A DNA stretch of 10,891 bases from Bacilli bacterium (lineage in GTDB: Bacteria; Bacillota_I; Bacilli_A; Haloplasmatales; Haloplasmataceae). The notes under the pieces are model-generated. The model made no database searches, was not told the DNA's origin, and saw only the letters and a program-made list of their open reading frames with translations. Location of the stretch: contig JAAZCR010000211.1 in NCBI GenBank assembly GCA_012513195.1, positions 1 through 10,891 on the forward strand, given 5' to 3'. The translations under genes and the position numbers were made by a program. The number at the start of each line of letters is the position of its first letter. Positions within the stretch are counted from its first letter, which is position 1. Shown here one piece after another: positions 1 to 5,379 of the stretch.

Positions 1-17
1 GTTTTTCCATAGATAAT

Positions 18-46
18 ATTATATACGATTTATATAAATTATTCAA
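18..46 (-). promoter_or_regulatory. Sigma-A-type promoter for a gene off the left edge
   Basis: On the minus strand a TTGAAT -35 box (41-46) is followed after exactly 17 bp by a perfect TATAAT -10 box (18-23). Transcription would start near position 11 and run out of the window. It lies downstream of the trhP2 terminator, so the next gene on this strand probably has its own transcription unit. In B. subtilis the genes after yrrO are udk and greA, but nothing in the window identifies this one. Confidence 0.7.
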
Positions 47-127
47 AATAATTTTACAATAATTTCATAACTAATATCTATATCATATTTTTAACCGCAT
101 CATTTCCTTAATACTTAATAGTAATTG

Positions 128-155
128 AAAAACGGACTAACCTTAAGGTGAGTCC
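128..155 (-). terminator. Rho-independent terminator of the trmR-trhP operon
   Basis: The two arms are 134-142 and 147-155 around a TTAA loop. They form a 9-bp stem with one C/T mismatch. On the minus strand the stem is followed by G and then TTTTT (128-132). It starts one base past the trhP2 stop codon, so it closes the operon tightly. Confidence 0.8.
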
Positions 156-156
156 A

Positions 157-1374
157 TTATCTTACTTTTCTTATCAAATCATAAGGTTCCACTTTGAATG
201 GTAGTTTTATTTTCAAGATTTGGCGTGGATGTCGAGCTGCATCAAGTAAATTAAATGATTCATCATATATAGCATCTATTATTGTGTAGTTTTTCCGCAT
301 TTTTGGTCCATAAACTTCAATCTCAACACCTGGTTTAAAGTGATTGCGTTGTTCAATGGTCGCAATTTGCGTATTTTCATCATAATCTAAAACCATGGCT
401 AAGAACTCTTGGGTTGGTGTATCACTCCTAACATTATAAAGTTGTTCTTGATATGTAGGTTTACCTGCTAGTGCACCAGTAGAAGTTAAACGACTCTCTG
501 CTTTGGCTATTTCTTCAACATAAAAGTTAGTAACTTGGAAATGTTCAGGGTCTTCCATAAAGTCATCAATGAGTTTACGATATACACTAACCACCGTCGC
601 AATATAGTGGATAGTTTTCATACGACCTTCAATCTTCAAACTATTCACACCAGCACGAAGTAAATCGGGGATATATTTTACTGCCATTAAGTCTTTAGAA
701 CCAAGATTGAAAAAGCTATTTTCTGGTGTTAGTAGTTGATTATTTTTATTATATAACCAATAATTCCACCGACACGAATGAGCACAACCACCACGATTGG
801 CATCACGATCAGTCATGTTATTGCTTAGGGTACAACGTCCTGAATAAGAAACACACATACCACCATGGATAAACACTTCTAAATCAGCCTTAGTTTTTTG
901 GCGAATTTTGGCAATCTCGTCTATCGATAATTCTCGTGCTAATACGACACGGTGGGCGCCAAAGTCGTACCAAAAATTAACAGCTTCAGAGTTTGTAATT
1001 GATTGTTGCGTACTTATATGTATTTCCATATTTAAGTTTAAATTCTTAGCGGTAGAAATTATAAACGGATCAGCACAAATAATCGCATCTACACCAATGC
1101 TATCAAGTGCTGTTAAATATTCATCTAATCCTCGAAGATTTTCGTTATGAGCGATGATATTAGTCGTAACATAGACTTTTGCCCCATGTTCATGTGCAAA
1201 CTCAACACCTTCTCTAATATCATCTAGCGTAAAATTGCTGGCGCGAGCTCTCAAACTAAACTCTTTACCACCAATGAAAACAGCATCAGCACCATAGAGG
1301 ATTGCGACTTTGAGTTTTTCTAAATCACCAGCTGGAGCTAAGAGTTCAGGTTTTTTTAGATTATTTGGAGCCAC
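157..1374 (-). CDS. trhP2: Peptidase U32 family tRNA hydroxylation protein TrhP2 (YrrO-like)
   Basis: This is a full-length U32 family protein of about 405 residues. The B. subtilis homologue YrrO/TrhP2 works with TrhP1 to make 5-hydroxyuridine at tRNA wobble position 34, with prephenate as a known requirement in the E. coli system. The N-terminus has the family signature PELLAPAG (about residues 9-16) and YGADAVFIGG. The U32 signature EVFIHGGMCVSYSGRCTLS is present, with a second cluster, GGCAHSC, shortly after. The resulting four cysteines (about 174, 181, 197, 201) match the iron-sulphur ligands proposed for this family. Start choice: an in-frame ATG at 1383 directly abuts the AAAGGAG ribosome site, which is too close. 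The GTG at 1374 sits 9 nt from it and is preferred. Longer in-frame extensions to 1422 lack a better site. The gene overlaps the end of trhP1 by 14 nt, which suggests translational coupling. Confidence 0.9.
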   Translation of the reverse strand: MAPNNLKKPELLAPAGDLEKLKVAILYGADAVFIGGKEFSLRARASNFTLDDIREGVEFAHEHGAKVYVTTNIIAHNENLRGLDEYLTALDSIGVDAIICADPFIISTAKNLNLNMEIHISTQQSITNSEAVNFWYDFGAHRVVLARELSIDEIAKIRQKTKADLEVFIHGGMCVSYSGRCTLSNNMTDRDANRGGCAHSCRWNYWLYNKNNQLLTPENSFFNLGSKDLMAVKYIPDLLRAGVNSLKIEGRMKTIHYIATVVSVYRKLIDDFMEDPEHFQVTNFYVEEIAKAESRLTSTGALAGKPTYQEQLYNVRSDTPTQEFLAMVLDYDENTQIATIEQRNHFKPGVEIEVYGPKMRKNYTIIDAIYDESFNLLDAARHPRQILKIKLPFKVEPYDLIRKVR

Positions 1375-2296
1375 TGTTTTCATCTCCTTTATAGATGGTT
1401 TTCTTAAACAAGAAACCATCATTAAATGGACGAATCCGAGGGATATTCTTCAACAGATTTAGATAATGTTCTTTATTTGATTTATATAATGATGGAGCAT
1501 CATAATAATCTTTAATAGCTTTCTGGTAAACTTTCACAATTTCTAGTAAAGTATCATCATCTTTAAATAAACCATCTATTCTAATAGCAGTGATGTTATT
1601 TTCAATAAAATCATCTAAATAATTAACTGTACATAAATCATACCCAGAAAAAACATGCGTTCCATGTTCATCTTCTAAAATGGGATATTTATCAGTACGA
1701 TGTTCTTCAATGAGATACAACTCTTGATTGCGAACTTCTTCTAGATTAGCATGCTTTAAAAAACGATAATAATTCGTCAATAAGTCCCGATAGGAATGGA
1801 ACATATTCATGACACCATGACCTAATACTTCAATTTCTAAACGATGTTTACTTCCGATTAATTTAATATCATCTAAAGTGATTTCTTTAGCTAAACATAC
1901 TCGTTTAATCCCATAATCAGAAAAGAAGCGCACTGTTTCATAATTTGTTATTAGGGTTTCGGGATTATAAATTAATTTCTCGACAAGGTTATATTTTCTA
2001 GCCAACCTTAAAACAGCCAAATCACCAAAGATAATCCCATCGATATCTAATGACAGTATTTCACTTAAATATTCATCAACTTCACTTAAATGATCCTCGT
2101 GAATAATTCGATTAAGAGCTATATAGACTTTTTGCTTGCGTTTTTTAACGATGGGAATAATTTCTTTTATATCAGTTAAAGTAAAATTGGCTGCTAATCT
2201 TAAACCAAAATGCTGCTCGCCTAAAATAAACGCATCACAATATTCACATCTATCAATAAATTGTTTACTTGTTGGACTTACTACTATCTCTAACAT
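1361..2296 (-). CDS. trhP1: Peptidase U32 family protein TrhP1 (YrrN-like), cysteine-poor paralogue
   Basis: This is a U32-type TIM-barrel protein of 311 residues, close to the size I recall for B. subtilis YrrN/TrhP1, the partner of TrhP2 in tRNA U34 hydroxylation. It aligns visibly with trhP2 over the first 200 residues: FGLRLAANFTL parallels FSLRARASNFTL, YGIKRVCLAKEITLDDI parallels FGAHRVVLARELSIDEI, and GHGVMNMFHSYRDL parallels the U32 signature. None of the four TrhP2 signature cysteines is kept; the region around residues 159-172 has Val, Met and Ser or other residues instead. A catalytic Fe-S site is therefore not evident, and a structural or substrate-binding role beside TrhP2 is an inference. 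Start choice: AAAGGTG lies 6 nt before the ATG at 2296. A GTG at 2305 is also in frame but lies within that ribosome site. The gene overlaps trmR by 32 nt. Confidence 0.85.
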   Translation of the reverse strand: MLEIVVSPTSKQFIDRCEYCDAFILGEQHFGLRLAANFTLTDIKEIIPIVKKRKQKVYIALNRIIHEDHLSEVDEYLSEILSLDIDGIIFGDLAVLRLARKYNLVEKLIYNPETLITNYETVRFFSDYGIKRVCLAKEITLDDIKLIGSKHRLEIEVLGHGVMNMFHSYRDLLTNYYRFLKHANLEEVRNQELYLIEEHRTDKYPILEDEHGTHVFSGYDLCTVNYLDDFIENNITAIRIDGLFKDDDTLLEIVKVYQKAIKDYYDAPSLYKSNKEHYLNLLKNIPRIRPFNDGFLFKKTIYKGDENSGSK

Positions 2297-2930
2297 GTTC
2301 TTCACCTTTAATGCTCACCGCTATACCATCACCGATATTAAAGAAGTAAGTATCATAACCTTCCATATCTTTTAACCATTCATTGAATGCTTTAATTCTT
2401 TGAATTAAACTTCTAGTACGACGATTCTTAATATAATCTTTAAAAAGTAAATCATGGAAAACGACATTATCAATAATAATTAGTCCTCCAGGTTTTACTA
2501 ATGGCGCATACTTTTCAAAGAAATTTCGATATTGACTCTTAGCTGCATCGATAAACAACATATCATAGTCTACTCTTAATTCTTTAATATCAAGTTCTAA
2601 TGCATCTTGTTCAATGAGATGGATGCGATTTTCTAAGTTAAATAAAGCGATATTTTTTTTCGCTTCCGCAATCATCAATGGATCACGTTCAATCGTGTCA
2701 ATATAAATATCATCACTTAAAAGCGCAAAATTTATCGATGAATAACCAATTGCAGTACCGATTTCGAGAATTAGCTTTGCTTGTTTTGTTCTAATTAACA
2801 TTTTGAGAAAATCTAATCCTGTTTCATCAATAATAGCCACATTATGTTCCTTGGCATATTGTTGAAGTGCGATAATGTTGTCATTTTTTGATTTTTTATT
2901 CAAGGATTCAATATATATTGTCCTATTCAT
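2265..2930 (-). CDS. trmR: tRNA 5-hydroxyuridine methyltransferase TrmR (YrrM)
   Basis: This is a class I SAM-dependent methyltransferase of 221 residues in the O-methyltransferase family 3. B. subtilis TrmR (YrrM) methylates ho5U34 to 5-methoxyuridine in tRNAs that read four-codon boxes. Visible motifs are motif I LEIGTAIGYSS (about 55-65), the acidic residue ending strand 2 in TIERD (about 79-83), the metal/SAM-site FIDAAKSQY (about 126-134), and KPGGLIIIDNVVFHD (about 146-160). The DN pair in the last motif is typical of divalent-metal O-methyltransferases. An AAAGGTG ribosome site lies 5 nt before the ATG. The upstream zinc-ribbon frame ends 14 nt before this start, and the two TrhP genes follow with overlaps. 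The hydroxylating and methylating steps of one wobble modification therefore appear to be co-transcribed. Confidence 0.9.
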   Translation of the reverse strand: MNRTIYIESLNKKSKNDNIIALQQYAKEHNVAIIDETGLDFLKMLIRTKQAKLILEIGTAIGYSSINFALLSDDIYIDTIERDPLMIAEAKKNIALFNLENRIHLIEQDALELDIKELRVDYDMLFIDAAKSQYRNFFEKYAPLVKPGGLIIIDNVVFHDLLFKDYIKNRRTRSLIQRIKAFNEWLKDMEGYDTYFFNIGDGIAVSIKGEEHVRDSSKSNK

Positions 2931-2944
2931 AATAACACCTTTAT

Positions 2945-3406
2945 TTATTGGTTATTGACTATAACTTCACCCTTACACATTGGACAGTACTTAATGTCCT
3001 TATAATCTTCATAAGGTATTTTAATAAAGCGGTCACAACAGATAAATGCGAATTCCATTAAATCATTTTCATCGAGAAATTCATCGATTCGATATTCAAC
3101 AATATCAATTTCTACTTCATCTGCATCTAGACTATCAAAGAACTCTTCAATCTTTTCGATATCGACATTTTTGCGGAAAGCAACTTTTTCTGCTTCTTCA
3201 AAGGGTATATCAAGTTTTTCTTTTCATAATAATTCTGTAAAAGTCATGAGATTTCCTTGTTCGCTACAATATGGGCAAAAGAAAGCATCATCGACATTTA
3301 AGTCTTTTGGATTTATTAAAAAGAATTTACCAAAATGATTGCACTTCATTAAATGATAACCTTCATGATCGGGAATCGGGTTTACGACTGTTGATATGAC
3401 TTTCAT
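2945..3406 (-). CDS. Two-zinc-ribbon small protein with an in-frame TGA at codon 61
   Basis: I do not recognise this gene. From ATG 3406, after a good AAAGGATGG ribosome site, 60 codons run to a TGA at 3224-3226. The same frame then continues open for 92 codons to TAA at 2945-2947. Read through, the product is 153 residues. The N-terminal part has KCNHFGKFFLINP (about 21-33) and CPYC (44-47). The C-terminal part has FICCDRFIKIP (about 121-131) and CPMC (141-144). The middle is acidic and likely helical. There is no ATG, GTG or TTG after the TGA until an ATG about 34 codons from the end, so the second half has no independent start of useful length. Options are a recent nonsense mutation, a sequencing error, stop readthrough, or TGA recoding. 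It is first in the trmR-trhP operon, which hints at RNA or tRNA-related work, but that is only context. If TGA stops translation, only a 60-residue protein (3224-3406) is made. Confidence 0.7.
3224..3226 (-). other. In-frame TGA codon splitting the zinc-ribbon gene
   Basis: The codons around the site read TTA TTA TGA AAA GAA. The frame on both sides looks coding, and no base insertion or deletion is needed to join the halves. A single substitution (TGG for Trp, or AGA or CGA for Arg) would give an unbroken protein. All other tryptophans in the window are TGG, so a general TGA=Trp code is not supported. Confidence 0.8.
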
Positions 3407-3433
3407 ACAACCATCCTTTCACTTAACATAACT

Positions 3434-3462
3434 ATTTTAGCCTATAATAGAAAAAAAGTAAA
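3434..3462 (-). promoter_or_regulatory. Promoter of the zinc-ribbon-trmR-trhP1-trhP2 operon
   Basis: On the minus strand TTTACT (3457-3462) and TAAAAT (3434-3439) are spaced by 17 bp, giving 4/6 and 5/6 matches to the sigma-A consensus. It sits directly after the carboxypeptidase terminator. The predicted start near 3427 leaves a leader of about 20 nt before the ATG at 3406. No riboswitch or operator is visible in so short a leader. Confidence 0.6.
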
Positions 3463-3463
3463 C

Positions 3464-3490
3464 TAAAAAGGATTTCGTGCCGAAATCCTT
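3464..3490 (-). terminator. Rho-independent terminator of the carboxypeptidase gene
   Basis: The arms 3468-3477 and 3481-3490 form a perfect 10-bp stem around a 3-nt loop. On the minus strand it is followed by TTTTT, and there is a longer T run a little further on. It begins 4 nt after the stop codon at 3495-3497. Confidence 0.9.
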
Positions 3491-3494
3491 CGTA

Positions 3495-4349
3495 TTACTT
3501 ATCACTATCACCTGATCTGATTTCTGGTGTTGGTACATCAATACCGTAACGACTGTACCCATACTTAAACATATTCAATTGATCGACCCAATCATCAGGG
3601 GCATTGAGGGTTACCGCGATTAAGGGAATATTATTTGCTTCAGCATAACTGATTAGCGTTCTACCTGATGCGCGCGTAAACCCTGTTTTCCCTGCCTTAA
3701 CGTAATCTACTTGTTGCACTAAGCGATTCTTGTGATCAAAGCGATAAGGTATACCTAACTTACTTGTAGTTTCATAGGTTTTTGCACTCGCAATTCTACG
3801 GAAAACATCATTTTGCATCGCGTAACGCATAAGTTGGGCTAGTTCGCGTGCAGTTGAATAATTTGGTGATGGTTCACTTAAACCAGATGGATTAGAAAAC
3901 TTTGTGTTAACTAAACCTAAACTTTGTGCTTTTTGATTCATTAACTTCACAAAATTATCAACATTACCACCGATATACTCAGCGATTGCCCACGCGGCAT
4001 CATTACCCGACTCGAGGATTAATCCATATAATAAATCCTCTAATGTTAAACTATCACCAGCTTGTAAAGGCAATGATGAAGGTGGTTGATTAGCTGCTTC
4101 ATTACTTATCGGTACTTGTGCATTTAAATCGCCACTCTCAATAGCAACAATAGCAGTCATAATTTTAGTTAATGAAGCAATTGGTAGTACTTCATCTGCA
4201 TTTTTAGTAAAGAGAAACTCCCCAGTATCAGCATTCATTAAACTCGCCGCTTGAGCACTGACACTTACTTGTGCAACAGTGATAATGGGTTTTAGAACAT
4301 AACTAAAAAACAATACTAAACAGATTGATAAACCAATAATCCGTTTCAT
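3495..4349 (-). CDS. Secreted D-alanyl-D-alanine carboxypeptidase (S11 family, DacF/DacB-like)
   Basis: This low-molecular-weight penicillin-binding protein trims the terminal D-Ala from peptidoglycan stem peptides outside the membrane. The three active-site motifs are clear in the 284-residue product: SLTK (59-62, nucleophile Ser59), SGN (114-116) and KTG (221-223, in KAGKTGFT). The N-terminus MKRIIGLSICLVLFFSYVL is a basic plus hydrophobic signal sequence, with likely cleavage near the SAQA around residues 31-34. The protein ends soon after the catalytic domain. It lacks the PBP5-type beta domain and amphipathic membrane anchor, so it may be released or held by an uncleaved signal. Start choice: ATG 4349 follows GGTGGTGA by 5 nt, whereas the upstream TTG at 4364 overlaps that site. 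It is flanked by terminators on both sides and is probably monocistronic. In Bacillus the equivalent position holds mltG. Confidence 0.92.
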   Translation of the reverse strand: MKRIIGLSICLVLFFSYVLKPIITVAQVSVSAQAASLMNADTGEFLFTKNADEVLPIASLTKIMTAIVAIESGDLNAQVPISNEAANQPPSSLPLQAGDSLTLEDLLYGLILESGNDAAWAIAEYIGGNVDNFVKLMNQKAQSLGLVNTKFSNPSGLSEPSPNYSTARELAQLMRYAMQNDVFRRIASAKTYETTSKLGIPYRFDHKNRLVQQVDYVKAGKTGFTRASGRTLISYAEANNIPLIAVTLNAPDDWVDQLNMFKYGYSRYGIDVPTPEIRSGDSDK

Positions 4350-4401
4350 AACAATCACCACCAATAGTTTCTACGTTTAATGCTCCAATTATTACACCAT
4401 T

Positions 4402-4410
4402 CTTATAACA
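4402..4410 (-). promoter_or_regulatory. Possible extended -10 promoter for the carboxypeptidase
   Basis: The minus-strand sequence TGTTATAAG fits the TGn extended -10 pattern, with TATAAG at 4402-4407. No good -35 box is seen; the region where it would fall is the T tract of the preceding terminator. The call rests on the extended -10 and on the need for a promoter after that terminator. Confidence 0.35.
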
Positions 4411-4420
4411 ATTTATGGAT

Positions 4421-4447
4421 AAGAAAAAGGGACAGGTAACTGTCCCT
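4421..4447 (-). terminator. Rho-independent terminator of the ruvX-DUF1292 unit
   Basis: The stem arms 4428-4435 and 4440-4447 (AGGGACAG and its complement) form a perfect 8-bp stem with a 4-nt loop. A T run follows on the minus strand (4424-4428). It begins 4 nt after the stop codon of the DUF1292 gene. Confidence 0.88.
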
Positions 4448-4451
4448 AATC

Positions 4452-4871
4452 TTATTCTTCGTCATCATCATGACAACAACATTCGTCGTCATCATCGTGA
4501 TGGTGATGACCACAACAACAATCATCATCGTCATCATCATCAAAATCTTCGTCTTCATCATCTTCAAAATCGTCATAGTCTTCATCATCAAAATCTTCGG
4601 TTATATAATCACCGAATGTTTCATCGAAGACTCTTTGAAGCATTTCCCATTCTTCATCTGATTCGATTGGTAGTAATTCACCGATGGAACCATCTTCAGC
4701 TGGTTCATAAGCGTAACATAAGACTTCTACTTCTTCATCTTCATCTTTTGTTTCGACTGGTACATAGAATACGTAAGATTTGTTGAATTCTTCTGATCTG
4801 AAAGCATGGAGAACTTCGCAAAGAATTTCATTGCCGTTCTCATCAAATACAGAAAATAATCTTTCTTCCAT
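4452..4871 (-). CDS. DUF1292 protein (YrzB-like) with an Asp/Cys/His-rich C-terminal tail
   Basis: Residues 1-90 match the DUF1292/YrzB family of unknown function: FSVFDENGNEILCEVLHAF, then YVFYVP, an acidic loop, and the family ending ELLPIESDEEWEMLQRVFDE. Known members are about 90-100 residues. This one has 139, with an extra tail from about residue 92 that is mostly Asp and Glu. The last 22 residues contain CCC (118-120), HHHH (122-125), CCC (131-133) and H134 between Asp runs. Six Cys and five His in so short a stretch suggest soft-metal binding (Zn, Ni, Cu or Co), which is inference. A strong AGAGGTG site lies 6 nt before the ATG. The gene follows ruvX by 19 nt, as yrzB follows yrrK in Bacillus, and is the last gene of that unit. 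Family membership is secure; the role of the tail is unknown. Confidence 0.9.
   Translation of the reverse strand: MEERLFSVFDENGNEILCEVLHAFRSEEFNKSYVFYVPVETKDEDEEVEVLCYAYEPAEDGSIGELLPIESDEEWEMLQRVFDETFGDYITEDFDDEDYDDFEDDEDEDFDDDDDDDCCCGHHHHDDDDECCCHDDDEE
4455..4598 (-). repeat. Low-complexity GAT/GAC-rich coding stretch
   Basis: The DNA coding for the acidic tail is a near-trinucleotide repeat of GAT, GAC and GAA interrupted by TGT and CAT/CAC runs. Asp uses both GAT and GAC irregularly, so it is not a pure microsatellite. It could still undergo replication slippage in units of three, changing tail length without breaking the frame. The open frames on the opposite strand here are by-products of this composition. 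Confidence 0.75.
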
Positions 4872-4890
4872 TTTTTCACCTCTTTTAAAT

Positions 4891-5304
4891 TTATAAACTA
4901 TTTAAATAGCTTTGTAGTATTACTACAGCTGCCATTTTATCAATGATTTTTTTGCGTTTTTGACGCGAAAGGTCCGCATTAATCAAGACCTTTTCTGCTT
5001 CAAGTGTGGATAAGCGCTCATCCCATAAGACTACTTTTATTTTTAGGGAGTTTTCAAGCATATGCGCAAAGGTTTCGCTAGCCTTCCCTCGTTCACCAAT
5101 CGTACCATTCATGTTTTTAGGATAACCTAGTACGATTAGTTCTACTTTATATTCTTCCACAATTTCTTTTACTCTATTTAAAGCATGTTTAAATTGGTTT
5201 TCTGGAAAGGTAAAGGTCTCTATGCCTTGCGCAGTTAAACCCAAAGCATCACTAATAGCTATACCAAGCGTCTTACTCCCTAAATCTAGTCCTAATATTC
5301 TCAT
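4891..5304 (-). CDS. ruvX: Holliday junction resolvase-like / pre-16S rRNA nuclease RuvX (YqgF)
   Basis: This is a YqgF/RuvX family RNase H-fold nuclease of 137 residues, the usual family length. It is an essential factor in E. coli that processes the 5' end of 16S rRNA and was first proposed as a Holliday junction resolvase. Visible motifs are [18 protein letters not shown] (2-19, catalytic Asp7), [16 protein letters not shown] (58-73), LWDERLST (93-100) and the C-terminal [17 protein letters not shown] (Asp122). Start choice: an ATG at 5313 overlaps the AAAGGA ribosome site, whereas the ATG at 5304 lies 8 nt after it and gives the canonical MRILGLDLG start. In Bacillus ireB lies between alaS and this gene; here only a short promoter region does. 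Confidence 0.93.
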   Translation of the reverse strand: MRILGLDLGSKTLGIAISDALGLTAQGIETFTFPENQFKHALNRVKEIVEEYKVELIVLGYPKNMNGTIGERGKASETFAHMLENSLKIKVVLWDERLSTLEAEKVLINADLSRQKRKKIIDKMAAVVILQSYLNSL

Positions 5305-5344
5305 TGCTAACATCCTTTTATAATAATACCACGAGGCTAGGTTT

Positions 5345-5353
5345 ATTATACCA
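5345..5353 (-). promoter_or_regulatory. Extended -10 promoter for ruvX-DUF1292
   Basis: Minus-strand TGGTATAAT has a perfect TATAAT (5345-5350) with the TGn extension (TG at 5352-5353). The -35 region (AGTTAA or TAGTTA) is weak, as is common with extended -10 promoters. No terminator is visible between the alaS stop and this site, so some readthrough from alaS is likely. Confidence 0.6.
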
Positions 5354-5379
5354 TTAATTTACTGGATTTAACTAGCATT

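Noticed and set aside
3224..3226. Selenocysteine at the in-frame TGA
   Set aside because: The TGA is not near a redox-type motif (it sits between Leu-Leu and Lys-Glu-Lys), and I see no strong stem-loop immediately downstream. I cannot exclude it without folding.
3046..3240. Plus-strand 64-codon open frame opposite the second half of the zinc-ribbon gene
   Set aside because: It has no recognisable motif, is antisense to a frame with conserved-looking CxxC motifs, and has a composition typical of a reverse-strand shadow.
2945..3406. Mycoplasma-type genetic code (TGA=Trp) as the general explanation of the in-frame TGA
   Set aside because: About 19 tryptophans in the other genes are all TGG and no other conserved gene body is interrupted by TGA. 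An organism with that code at this AT content would use TGA often.
4403..4786. Met- or His-rich open frames on both strands over the DUF1292 tail
   Set aside because: They arise from the GAT/GAC/TGT/CAT triplet-like sequence read in other frames, lack convincing ribosome sites, and cover the secure DUF1292 gene and its terminator.
5304..5313. ATG at 5313 as the ruvX start
   Set aside because: It overlaps the ribosome binding site. The ATG at 5304 has 8-nt spacing and gives the family-typical N-terminus.
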